Positions 16,521 to 24,372 of a stretch of DNA of 56,818 nucleotides are shown here, piece by piece; the stretch's first letter is position 1; the number at the start of each line of letters is the position of its first letter. The DNA lies in the NCBI GenBank assembly GCA_004144865.1, contig SEAY01000024.1:1-56818 (forward strand), written 5' to 3'. The notes beneath the pieces were generated by a model. That model saw nothing but the letters and a program-made list of their open reading frames with translations, did not search any database and was not told the DNA's origin. A program made the position numbers and the translations under genes. The stretch is from Comamonadaceae bacterium (GTDB lineage: Bacteria > Pseudomonadota > Gammaproteobacteria > Burkholderiales > Burkholderiaceae_C).

Positions 16521-18251
16521 TCACGTCCGGGGCACGGTCCCGCGCTTGTCCGGCGAAGCCAGGAAGTCGAAGTCCACGCCCTGGTCCGCCTGCGTGACGG
16601 TCGCCAGGAACAGCTTGCGGTAGCCCCGCGCCGCGGCAGGCACCGCCACCGGCTGCTCCCTGGCGCGCCGCGCCAGCTCCGCATCGGAAACCAGCAGGCT
16701 GATCTCGCGCGCGTTCACCGAGAGCCGGATGCGATCGCCGTTGCGCACGTGGGCGAGCGGTCCCCCGATGGCCGATTCCGGCGTGACGTGCAGCACGATG
16801 GTGCCGAACGCCGTGCCGCTCATGCGCCCGTCGGAGATGCGCACCATGTCCTTCACGCCCTGCCGCGCCAGCTTGCGCGGCAGCGGGATGTAGCCCGCTT
16901 CCGGCATGCCGGGCGCGCCCTTGGGGCCGATGTTCTTCAGCACCAGGATGTCGTCGGCCTTCACGTCCAGGTCGTCGCTGTCGATCCGCTCCGCGAGATC
17001 CTGCAATCCCTCGAACACCACCGCGCGGCCTTCGTGCTCCATCAGCTTCGGGTCGGCCGCCGACTGCTTGATGATGGCCCCGCCCGGCGCGAGGTTGCCG
17101 CGCAGCACCGCGATGCCGCCCTGCGGATAGATCGGGTTGTCGCGCGGGCGCACGACGTCCTGCTTGAAGGAAGGACTGGCGCGCTCGAGCTCCTCGCCGA
17201 GCGTGCGGCCGGTGACCGTCAACGCGTCCAGGTGCAGCAGCGGCTTCAGCTCGCGCAGCAGCGTGGTCATGCCGCCGGCTGCATCGAAGTGCTCCATGTA
17301 GTGCTGGCCCGAAGGCTTCAGGTCCACCAGCACGGGCGTCTCGCGGCCCATGCGGTCCAGGGCCTGCAGGTCCACCTCGAAGCCGAGGCGCCCCGCCACC
17401 GCCGTGAGGTGCACGATCGCGTTGGTGGAGCCGCCGATCGCCAGCAGCACGCGCATCGCGTTCTCGAAGGCCTTCTCGGTCAGGATCCTGTCGATGGTGA
17501 GCCGGCTCTTCGCCATCTGCACGGCCACCTCGCCCGTGCGTTCGGCCACGCGCATGCGTGCCGCGGTCACCGCCGGCGGCGACGCACCGCCCGGCACCGT
17601 CATGCCCAGGGCTTCGGCAATGCACGCCATGGTGCTGGCCGTGCCCATCACCGAGCAGGTTCCCACGCTGGGCACCAGCTGGTTGTTGACGTCGTCGATC
17701 TCCTGCTGGTCGATCTCATCGGCGCGGAACTTGCCCCAGTAGCGGCGGCAGTCGGTGCAGGCGCCCACGGTCTCGCCGCGGTGCGAGCCCGTCAGCATGG
17801 AGCCGGTGATGAGCTGGATGGCGGGCAGGCCGGCGGACGCCGCGCCCATCAGCTGCGCCGGCACGGTCTTGTCGCAGCCGCCGATCAGCACCACGGCGTC
17901 CATCGGCTGCGCCCGCAGCATCTCCTCGGTGTCCATGGACATGAGGTTGCGCAAGTACATGCTGGTCGGCGCCGCGAAGCTCTCGCCAATCGAGATGGTG
18001 GGGAACTTCACCGGCAGGCCACCGGCGAGCATGATCCCGCGCTGCACCGCCTCCACCAGCTGCGGCATGTTGCCGTGGCAGGGGTTGTAGCCGCTGCCGG
18101 TGTCGGTGATGCCGATCACGGGGCGGTCCAGCGCCGCGTCGGTGAGGCCGGCCCCCTTGATGAAGGCCTTGCGCAGGAACAGCGAGAAACCGGCGTCACC
18201 GTAGTTGGTGAGGCCCTTCTTCATCCCGCCGGAATCGTTGGACTGGGTCAT
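16521..18251 (-). CDS. IlvD/Edd-family sugar-acid dehydratase (L-arabonate dehydratase-like)
   Basis: A 576-residue Fe-S dehydratase. Cysteines C58 (GYNPCHGN), C126 (GGCDKT) and C199 (VGTCSVMGTA) fit the [2Fe-2S] ligands of Rhizobium L-arabonate dehydratase (C59, C127, C200, as I recall), with K128 as the likely Mg-site lysine. ACTDCRRYWGKFRADEID is typical of the sugar-acid branch rather than of IlvD proper. The substrate is probably a pentonate or hexonate. It starts 4 bp after the Bug receptor stop, in one operon with it, and faces a DHDPS-family gene whose product could dehydrate the 2-keto-3-deoxy acid. Confidence 0.82.
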   Translation of the reverse strand: MTQSNDSGGMKKGLTNYGDAGFSLFLRKAFIKGAGLTDAALDRPVIGITDTGSGYNPCHGNMPQLVEAVQRGIMLAGGLPVKFPTISIGESFAAPTSMYLRNLMSMDTEEMLRAQPMDAVVLIGGCDKTVPAQLMGAASAGLPAIQLITGSMLTGSHRGETVGACTDCRRYWGKFRADEIDQQEIDDVNNQLVPSVGTCSVMGTASTMACIAEALGMTVPGGASPPAVTAARMRVAERTGEVAVQMAKSRLTIDRILTEKAFENAMRVLLAIGGSTNAIVHLTAVAGRLGFEVDLQALDRMGRETPVLVDLKPSGQHYMEHFDAAGGMTTLLRELKPLLHLDALTVTGRTLGEELERASPSFKQDVVRPRDNPIYPQGGIAVLRGNLAPGGAIIKQSAADPKLMEHEGRAVVFEGLQDLAERIDSDDLDVKADDILVLKNIGPKGAPGMPEAGYIPLPRKLARQGVKDMVRISDGRMSGTAFGTIVLHVTPESAIGGPLAHVRNGDRIRLSVNAREISLLVSDAELARRAREQPVAVPAAARGYRKLFLATVTQADQGVDFDFLASPDKRGTVPRT

Positions 18252-18255
18252 TGCT

Positions 18256-19239
18256 TCATTCGTCGGCCTTCACGCCGGTTTCGTCGATCACCTTGGACCA
18301 CTTTGCCATCTCGGCCCGCAGCCGGCCCGCGGCTTCGGCAGGGGTCTGGGGCGGCAAGGTGTACACGCCCTGCTGCAGGAACTGCTCCTTCGCAGCCGGG
18401 TCCTGCATGATTTTGCCGATTTCCGCATTCAGCCTGGCCATGACGTCCGCGGGGGTGCCGGCCGGAGCCATCACGCCGAAGGTGGACACCACGTCGAAAT
18501 CCTTCCAGCCCGACTCGGCGACCGTCGGCACGTCGGGCAACATCGAGATCCGCTGCGGCGTGGTCACCGCCAGCGCACGCAGCTTGCCCGCCTTCACCTG
18601 CTGCAGGGCCGCGGGCACCGTCTCCGCCGCCATCAGCACCTGGCCGCCGATGAGGTCGTTCATCGCCGGGCCGCTGCCCTTGTAGGGCACGTGGATCATG
18701 TCGGCCCCGCTCTGCACGCGGAACATCTCGACCGCCATGCGCTGCGGCGCGCCCGCGCCGGACGACGCGTAGGTCAGCTTCTTCGGGTTGGCCTTGGCGA
18801 AGCTCACCAGCTGCTGGAAGTTGTTGGCCGGCACCGAGGGATGCACCACGAACACGAGCGGGACGAAGCCGACCACCTGCACGGCCGTGAGGTCCTTCTG
18901 CAGGTCGTAGGCCAGCTTGCCGCGCTCGAGCCGCGCCATGGTGGAGTGCGAGGTCATCGCGCCCATCAGCAGCGTGTAGCCGTCGGGCTTGGCCTTGGCG
19001 ACCAGGTCGGCGCCGATGTTGCCGCCGGCGCCGCCGCGGTTGTCGACCACCACCTGCTGGCCCAGCGCGGTGGACAGGCGCTGCGCCACGATGCGGCCGA
19101 TCACGTCGGTGGCGCCGCCGGGCGGGTACGGCACCACCAGCTTGATGGGATGGTCAGGCCAGGCAGCCAGCGCAGCGGCAGGCAGCAGGGCAGCGGTGAC
19201 GAGGGCGGCGCAAAGGCCGCGGCGCAGGATCTGGGGCAT
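18256..19239 (-). CDS. Bug/TctC-type periplasmic solute-binding receptor
   Basis: 327 residues. A signal peptide of about 25 residues ends in ALAAWP. The mature start WPDHPIKLVVPYPPGGATD is the Bug-family hallmark, followed by GQQVVVDNRGGAGGNIGA and the YASSGAGAP stretch. Such receptors serve tripartite tricarboxylate-type transporters or act as orphan sensors; no TctA/TctB membrane genes are visible here. The ATG at 19239 has GGAGA six bases upstream. It is co-transcribed with the sugar-acid dehydratase, so the ligand is probably the same acid. Confidence 0.9.
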   Translation of the reverse strand: MPQILRRGLCAALVTAALLPAAALAAWPDHPIKLVVPYPPGGATDVIGRIVAQRLSTALGQQVVVDNRGGAGGNIGADLVAKAKPDGYTLLMGAMTSHSTMARLERGKLAYDLQKDLTAVQVVGFVPLVFVVHPSVPANNFQQLVSFAKANPKKLTYASSGAGAPQRMAVEMFRVQSGADMIHVPYKGSGPAMNDLIGGQVLMAAETVPAALQQVKAGKLRALAVTTPQRISMLPDVPTVAESGWKDFDVVSTFGVMAPAGTPADVMARLNAEIGKIMQDPAAKEQFLQQGVYTLPPQTPAEAAGRLRAEMAKWSKVIDETGVKADE

Positions 19240-19328
19240 GGTTGTCTCCGGTGTTCGGGTTGTGGGGCCCGCCCGGAGTGTGGCCGCCGCGGGCCGCGCG
19301 CGAAACACGCCCGGGCTATCTTCAGAAC

Positions 19329-19343
19329 GCAAGGATTTCTTGC
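19329..19343. promoter_or_regulatory. Inverted repeat in divergent sugar-acid promoter region
   Basis: GCAAG-GATTT-CTTGC lies in the 151-bp spacer between the Bug receptor and the DHDPS-family gene. ATCTTCA immediately to its left also occurs in front of the LysR gene at 23436-23442. This could be an operator, but with 5-bp arms the support is modest. Confidence 0.35.
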
Positions 19344-19390
19344 TGTTAGCCTCGGACAATCGCCACGCTGCCACCCTCCCGGAGCCTGCC

Positions 19391-20320
19391 ATGACCGCCA
19401 CGTCCCGCCTGCAAGGCATCTTCTCGCCCGTGCTCACGCCCTTCGCGGCGGACGGCGTGCCCGATCCCGACCGCTTCATCCGCCACTGCCGCTGGCTGCT
19501 GGAGCAGGACGTGGGGCTGGCGATCTTCGGCACCAACTCCGAGGCGAATTCGATGACCGTGGTGGAGAAGCGCGCCCTGCTCGACGCGCTGCTGGAAGCG
19601 GGGCTGCCGGCGGCGCGCATGATGCCGGGCACCGGTGCCTGTGCCGTGCCCGACGCGATCGAGCTCACGCGCGAGGCCATGGACGCCGGCTGCGGCGGCG
19701 TGCTGATGCTGCCGCCCTTCTACTACAAAGGCGTGAGCGACGAGGGCCTGTTCCGCTACTTCGCCTCGGTGATCGACGCGGTGGCCGACGAGCGCCTGCG
19801 CATCTACCTGTACCACATCCCCCCGGTGTCGGGCGTGCCCATCACGCTGACGCTCATCGAACGGCTGCTCAAGACCTTCGGCAAGACGATCGCCGGCGTG
19901 AAGGACAGCTCGGGGGACTGGAAGAACACCTCCGCGATGCTGGAGCGCTTCCAGCCGCAGGGCTTCGACGTGTTCGCCGGCAGCGAGAACTTCCTGCTGG
20001 CCAACATGCGCGGCGGCGGCGCCGGCTGCATCACCGCCACCGGCAACGTGAACCCGAGCGCGATCGTGCAGCTCTACCGCACGTGGCGGCAGGCGGATGC
20101 CGACGACCAGCAGAAGAAGCTCGATGCGCAGCGCGCGGCCTTCGCGCAGTTCCCGATGATCCCGGCCATGAAGGCGGCCATCGCGTTGAAGACCGGCCGC
20201 AAGGACTGGGCGCACGTGCGCCCGCCGCTGGTGGAACTCAACGCCGACCAGCAAAAGGCGCTGGCGGCATCGCTCGACCAGGTCGGCTTCACGATGCCGA
20301 ACGCCGCGGCGCTGGCGTGA
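19391..20320 (+). CDS. Dihydrodipicolinate synthase-family aldolase/dehydratase
   Basis: A 309-residue (beta/alpha)8 class I enzyme. The Schiff-base lysine is K171 in GVKDSSGDW, the helper tyrosine Y141 in YLYHIPP, and the 2-keto-acid pocket motif is FGTNSEANS at 46-54. It is not lysine-pathway DapA by context. Next to an L-arabonate dehydratase-like enzyme it may be a 2-keto-3-deoxy-L-arabonate dehydratase or a KDG-type aldolase, which the sequence alone does not decide. GGAG lies six bases before the ATG. Divergent from the receptor/dehydratase operon. Confidence 0.85.
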   Translation: MTATSRLQGIFSPVLTPFAADGVPDPDRFIRHCRWLLEQDVGLAIFGTNSEANSMTVVEKRALLDALLEAGLPAARMMPGTGACAVPDAIELTREAMDAGCGGVLMLPPFYYKGVSDEGLFRYFASVIDAVADERLRIYLYHIPPVSGVPITLTLIERLLKTFGKTIAGVKDSSGDWKNTSAMLERFQPQGFDVFAGSENFLLANMRGGGAGCITATGNVNPSAIVQLYRTWRQADADDQQKKLDAQRAAFAQFPMIPAMKAAIALKTGRKDWAHVRPPLVELNADQQKALAASLDQVGFTMPNAAALA

Positions 20321-20335
20321 TCGTCCGCTCGGGCA

Positions 20336-20911
20336 TCACTGCATCCGCGACTCGCAGATGCGCGCCAGCTCGTCGCGGTCGGCGATGCGCACGTGCTTCT
20401 TGTCCACTTCCAGCAGGCCCTGGCGCTGGAAGGCCGAGAACGCGCGGCTGACGGTCTCCAGCTTCATGCCGAGGTAGCTGCCGATCTCCGCGCGCGACAT
20501 GCGCAGGTGGAACTCGGTGCCCGAGTAGCCGCGGCTGCGCATCCGCTCCGAGACGGTCAGCAGGAAGGTGGCGAGGCGCTCTTCCGCGTTCATGCTGGCC
20601 AGCAGCAGCATCACGCCGTGCTCGCGCACCAGTTCGCGGCTCATGAGCCGGGCCACGGCGCCGTGCAGGCTGGGGTGCTGGGCCGCCAGGCTGGCGAGCT
20701 GGTGGTAGGGGATGGCGCAAATCTCGGCGTCTTCCAGCGGGACGGCGGTGGTGCCGTGCGCGCCTTGCGCCAGGGCGTCGAGGCCCATCACGTCACCGGC
20801 GAAGTGGAAGCCGGTCACCTGCTCGCGGCCGTCCTTGAGCATCATCACCGTCTTGAAGGTGCCGCTGCGCACCGCGTACACGAAGCCGAACTTCTCGCCC
20901 GCGTGGTACAC
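20336..20911 (-). CDS. Fnr-type regulator lacking its N-terminus (possible pseudogene)
   Basis: 191 codons from a GTG. The sequence aligns with the Fnr-like protein at 5076-5915 from its residue 77 onward (YHAGEKFGFVYAVRSGTFK against YRAGEPFLFLYAVRLGTFK). It keeps AEICAIPY and the DNA-binding part RMSRAEIGSYLG with ETVSR. The cysteine cluster and first cNMP-fold strands are missing, and no Shine-Dalgarno precedes the GTG. An ATG at 20966 with GGAGAG before it opens MQATVHTATTAPLRF in a different frame, which looks like the old N-terminus cut off by a deletion. A short functional form cannot be excluded. Confidence 0.6.
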   Translation of the reverse strand: MYHAGEKFGFVYAVRSGTFKTVMMLKDGREQVTGFHFAGDVMGLDALAQGAHGTTAVPLEDAEICAIPYHQLASLAAQHPSLHGAVARLMSRELVREHGVMLLLASMNAEERLATFLLTVSERMRSRGYSGTEFHLRMSRAEIGSYLGMKLETVSRAFSAFQRQGLLEVDKKHVRIADRDELARICESRMQ

Positions 20912-20990
20912 GGCCAGGGACGAAGCGCAGCGGGGCGGTGGTGGCGGTGTGGACGGTGGCTTGCATGGCGGCTCTCCGGGGGTCGTTGTC

Positions 20991-21383
20991 TTAGTGATGG
21001 GTCGGCGAAGCGGCGGCCACGGCGGCGGGCAGCTGCTCGAATTCGGTGAGCTTGTCGAGGAAGCCTGCGGCTCCTTCGGACACGTAGCGCTTGCGATAGG
21101 GGGCGTCGGCCGTGTTGCTGAGCACGACGAAGCCCGTGTTCTCGCCGGCGGCGCGCACGGCGCGCAGGACCTGCAGGCCGGTGCCGCCCTGCAGGTGGAT
21201 GTCCAGCACCACGACGTCGGGGTGCAATTCCAGGATGCCGGCGATGCAGGCGGCGGGCGTGCCGCCCTCCCCGACCACTTCCATGTCGCGGGCGACGAGC
21301 GCGGCAGCGACCCGCTGGCGGATCGGGGCGGAATCCTCGGCGAGGAACACCTTCAGCTGGGAAGAAGCGGGTTGCGATTGCAT
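20991..21383 (-). CDS. Single-domain response regulator (CheY-like receiver)
   Basis: 130 residues, receiver domain only. Acidic residues ED in VFLAEDSAPIRQRV, phosphoacceptor Asp in VVVLDIHLQGG near residue 56, Ser in FVVLSNTAD and Lys in GFLDKLTEF complete the active site. There is no output domain, so it probably acts by protein contact or phosphotransfer. Its stop lies 24 bp from the displaced ATG of the truncated Fnr gene. The divergent spacer upstream holds an FNR box and a perfect palindrome. Confidence 0.85.
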   Translation of the reverse strand: MQSQPASSQLKVFLAEDSAPIRQRVAAALVARDMEVVGEGGTPAACIAGILELHPDVVVLDIHLQGGTGLQVLRAVRAAGENTGFVVLSNTADAPYRKRYVSEGAAGFLDKLTEFEQLPAAVAAASPTHH

Positions 21384-21483
21384 GACCCGTACTGTCCTCC
21401 CATCCCCTTCGCGGCAACATCGGCGCCGGCTGAAACGCAGGCTCGGCGGAGTCCGAAACCGGGCCCGGGCTGCACCGAGGTCG

Positions 21484-21501
21484 CCTAGGACGATTCCTAG
21501 G
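21484..21501. promoter_or_regulatory. Perfect 18-bp palindrome
   Basis: CCTAGGA-CGAT-TCCTAGG has perfect 7-bp arms, in the divergent spacer between the receiver gene and the 86-residue gene, 100 bp from the former and 62 bp from the latter. CTAG is rare in GC-rich proteobacterial DNA, so two CCTAGG copies so close stand out. It is a candidate operator of unknown protein. Confidence 0.5.
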
Positions 21502-21514
21502 GAGGGCCGCCAGC

Positions 21515-21528
21515 CTGATCTCGATCAA
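21515..21528. promoter_or_regulatory. FNR/ANR box
   Basis: CTGAT-CTCG-ATCAA matches 9 of 10 defined bases of TTGAT-N4-ATCAA. Its centre (21521.5) is 41.5 bp upstream of 21563, one base before the ATG at 21564. A class II FNR promoter would therefore give a leaderless mRNA for that gene. A weak -10 (TCTACT) lies at 21551-21556. Confidence 0.6.
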
Positions 21529-21563
21529 TCCTGGTCCGGCGCGCGTGCGTTCTACTTCCGGCC

Positions 21564-21824
21564 ATGCGAAACGCGTCCCTGCACATCGCCGCCCCGCACC
21601 GCCAGTTGCTGGTGGACTTCGAGCGCCGCTACGAAGGCTGGTGGACGGCCAATGCCGCCGCCGAAGCGGCGGAGCGCGAGCTCGCGGCGCGCGTGCGCGA
21701 GCACGAACTCGGCCTGCGCGAGCCGCCCGCGGGCACCGATCTCCAGCGCGTGCTGGACCTGCACGCCGCGGCGCTGCGCCTGCAGCAGGAAGCGATGCAG
21801 ATCCTGCGCGCCGCGCCGCTCTGA
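21564..21824 (+). CDS. Small helical protein of unknown function
   Basis: 86 residues, almost entirely predicted helix, with an Ala/Glu/Arg-rich middle (EAAERELAARVREHELG) suggesting a coiled coil. No membrane segment, signal or known motif. No Shine-Dalgarno precedes the ATG, which fits a leaderless transcript from the FNR box 36 bp upstream. I do not recognise the family. Codon use and composition look like the neighbours, and the FNR site is the main argument that it is real and induced at low oxygen. Confidence 0.6.
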   Translation: MRNASLHIAAPHRQLLVDFERRYEGWWTANAAAEAAERELAARVREHELGLREPPAGTDLQRVLDLHAAALRLQQEAMQILRAAPL

Positions 21825-21840
21825 GCCCGGGGCCAGCCGG

Positions 21841-23388
21841 TCAGCTCACCACGCCGATGTTCCAGGGCACGAACTCGTGGTCGCCCAGGCCCAGCAGTTC
21901 GCTCTTGCTGCGCTCGCCCGAGGCGATGCGCAAGGTCAGGTCGAAGATCTCCTGCGCGTTCTCCGGCAGGGTCTTCGTGCCGTCGAGGATGGTGCCGCAG
22001 TTGTAGTCCATGTCCTCGGCCAGCCGCTCGTACATGGGCGTGTTGGTCGCGAGCTTGATCGAGGGCACGGGCTTGGCGCCGAACATCGAGCCCCGGCCGG
22101 TGGTGAACAGGATCATGTTGGCACCGCCCGCGATCTGGCCCGTGGCGGAACACGGATCGAAGCCGGGCGTGTCCATGAACACGAAGCCGGGCTGCGTCAC
22201 CGGCTCGGCGTAGCGGTACACCTCCATCAGGCCGGTGGTGCCACCCTTCATCGAAGACCCGAGGGACTTCTCGAAGATGTTGGCCAGCCCGCCCATGTTG
22301 TTGCCGGGGCTCACGGCGCCGTTGATCTGCACGTCGCGGCCGGGCGAATACTCCTCCTTCCACCAGCGGATGCGGTCGACCAGCTTCTCGCCGACCGCGC
22401 GGCTCACGGCGCGGCGGGTGAGCGTGTGCTCCACGCCGTAGATCTCCGGCGTCTCGGACAGGATGGCGGTGCCGCCGTGGCGCACCAGGATGTCCATCGC
22501 CGCGCCCAGGGCGGGGTTGGCGGTGATGGAGGAAAAGCCGTCCGAGCCGCCACACTGCAGCCCGATCTTCAGGTGGCGCGCCGACACCGGCGTGCGGCGC
22601 ACGTCGTCGGCGGCAGGCAGCATCTTCTTCACGGCTTCCACCGCCGCTTCTATGGTCTTGCGGGTGCCGCCGTTCTCCTGCATCACGAAGGTCTGCAGCC
22701 GCGGGTTGGGTTCCAGCCCCTGCTGCGCCATCAGCCCGGACAGCTGGTTGCGCTCGCAGCCCAGCCCGATGACGAGCACGCCGGCGAAATTGGGGTGCCG
22801 CGCGTAGCCGCCGAGCGTGCGCCGCAACAGGTCCATGGGCTCGCCGCTCATCTCCATGCCGCAGCCGAGGCCGTGCGACAGGCCCACCACGCCGTCGACG
22901 TTGGGGAAGTCCTTCAGCCGCTCTTCGGTGAACCACTCCGCCACCTTGTGCACGACCGTCGCCGAGCAGTTGACGGTGGAGAGGATGCCGATGAAATTGC
23001 GCGTGCCCACCTGGCCGTCGGGGCGCACGTAGCCCATGAACGTCGCCTGCTCCGGGTCGGGAAGCACCGGCGTCGCCACGTACTCCTTGCCGTGGGCGTA
23101 GTCGCGGTCGAACTCGCGGAAGCTCACGTTGTGCGAGTGCACGTAGGTGCCGGCGGCGATGTCGGTGGCCGCGAAGCCGATCACCACGTTGTACTTGAGG
23201 ATCGCCTCGCCGGCGCGGATGGCGCGCGCGGCGATCTTGTGGCCGGCAGGCACCTGGCTGCGGCTGGTGAAGCCCTCCGTGGGCACCGCGGTGCCTATGC
23301 CCACGTCCACGCGGGCGACCACCACGTTGTCGTTGGGGTGCAGGCGGATGATGGGTCCGGCGACCCGCTTGGCGGAGATCTCGATCAT
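21841..23388 (-). CDS. UxaA/GarD-family altronate/galactarate dehydratase
   Basis: 515 residues. An N-terminal SAF-type domain (about 1-100) is followed by the large UxaA dehydratase domain with VGLSHGLGCGM, IGLGCERNQ and LQCGGSDGFSSI. It removes water from a hexonate or hexarate such as altronate or galactarate; UxaA is 495 and GarD 523 residues in E. coli. The single-chain form with SAF domain fits either. The exact substrate cannot be fixed. It is divergent from a LysR regulator that probably controls it. Confidence 0.87.
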   Translation of the reverse strand: MIEISAKRVAGPIIRLHPNDNVVVARVDVGIGTAVPTEGFTSRSQVPAGHKIAARAIRAGEAILKYNVVIGFAATDIAAGTYVHSHNVSFREFDRDYAHGKEYVATPVLPDPEQATFMGYVRPDGQVGTRNFIGILSTVNCSATVVHKVAEWFTEERLKDFPNVDGVVGLSHGLGCGMEMSGEPMDLLRRTLGGYARHPNFAGVLVIGLGCERNQLSGLMAQQGLEPNPRLQTFVMQENGGTRKTIEAAVEAVKKMLPAADDVRRTPVSARHLKIGLQCGGSDGFSSITANPALGAAMDILVRHGGTAILSETPEIYGVEHTLTRRAVSRAVGEKLVDRIRWWKEEYSPGRDVQINGAVSPGNNMGGLANIFEKSLGSSMKGGTTGLMEVYRYAEPVTQPGFVFMDTPGFDPCSATGQIAGGANMILFTTGRGSMFGAKPVPSIKLATNTPMYERLAEDMDYNCGTILDGTKTLPENAQEIFDLTLRIASGERSKSELLGLGDHEFVPWNIGVVS

Positions 23389-23437
23389 GGCGGCATCATC
23401 GCCGCGCGCGCACCCGCGGTAAATCGGGCCCGCGCAT

Positions 23438-23455
23438 CTTCAATCCATAATGAAG
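23438..23455. promoter_or_regulatory. LysR-type inverted repeat
   Basis: CTTCA-N8-TGAAG lies 11 bp before the LysR start and 49 bp before the UxaA-type start. It contains the T-N11-A pattern used by LysR regulators, so autoregulation plus control of the divergent dehydratase is likely. Confidence 0.5.
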
Positions 23456-23466
23456 TTTTGTTCCGC

Positions 23467-24372
23467 ATGGACACCCAGTTCCTGCAAAGCTTCGTGATGG
23501 TGGTGGACAGCGGCTCCTTCGCGGAGGCCGCCCGCCGCCTCGACCTCACGGCGGCGGCCGTGGCCGCGCGCGTGAAGTCGCTGGAGGAAGCGATGGGCAC
23601 GGCGCTGGTGCGGCGCGCCGGCCGCACCGTCAAGCCCACGGAAGCCGGCCTGCGGATCCTGGACCACGCCCGCAGCGTCTTGCGCGACGTGCGCAACCTG
23701 CACGCCCTCGCCAACGACGACGCGCCGCTGGGCGAATGGCGCCTGGGCGTGTCCGCTTCCTCGCTCACCGGCCTGGTGCCGCCGTTGCTGCGCGGCCTTT
23801 ATGGCAAGCACCCGAAGCTCGCGGTCTACATGGAGCCCGGCAACTCCGCCACGCTGTACCAGCGCGTCACCAGCGGCATGCTCGACGCGGCGATCCTGGT
23901 GGAGCCGCCGTTCACGCTGCCCAAGTCCTGCGGCTGGGAAGTGCTGGTGGAGGAGCCGCTGTGCGTGCTGGCGCCGGCCTCGCTGGCCGGGCACGATCCG
24001 CTCGAACTGCTCGCGACGCAACCCTTCATCCGCTACGACCGCAGCATGTGGGGCGGCCGCATGGCGGATACCTGGCTGCGCGAGCGGCACATCCAGCCGC
24101 AGGAGCGCATCGAGATCGACGCCCTGAATGCGATCGCGGCCTTCGTGCACCACGAGCTGGGCGTGTCGCTCGTGCCGGACTGGACGCCGCCGTGGCCCGA
24201 AGGCATGCGCGTCGTGCGCATCCCGTTGCCGTCGCCCGCGCCGGTGCGGCGCATGGGGCTGCTCTGGTCGGAGGGTCCGAAGGCCGCGTTGGCGCGCGCC
24301 CTGCTCGCCGAGGCGCGCGCCGTCTGGGCTGACGGCGACGCTCAGCGCGCCATCAGCCGGCGCGCTCCATAG
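23467..24372 (+). CDS. LysR-family transcription regulator
   Basis: 301 residues. The N-terminal winged helix (about 1-60) has FLQSFVMVVDSGSFAEAARR and SLEEAMGTALVRR, and a periplasmic-binding-fold effector domain follows from about 85. Divergent from the UxaA/GarD-type dehydratase, with a LysR box between them, it is the probable activator for sugar-acid catabolism. Its 3' end overlaps that of the convergent permease gene by 31 bp (24342-24372), which is unusual but leaves both reading frames intact. Confidence 0.9.
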   Translation: MDTQFLQSFVMVVDSGSFAEAARRLDLTAAAVAARVKSLEEAMGTALVRRAGRTVKPTEAGLRILDHARSVLRDVRNLHALANDDAPLGEWRLGVSASSLTGLVPPLLRGLYGKHPKLAVYMEPGNSATLYQRVTSGMLDAAILVEPPFTLPKSCGWEVLVEEPLCVLAPASLAGHDPLELLATQPFIRYDRSMWGGRMADTWLRERHIQPQERIEIDALNAIAAFVHHELGVSLVPDWTPPWPEGMRVVRIPLPSPAPVRRMGLLWSEGPKAALARALLAEARAVWADGDAQRAISRRAP

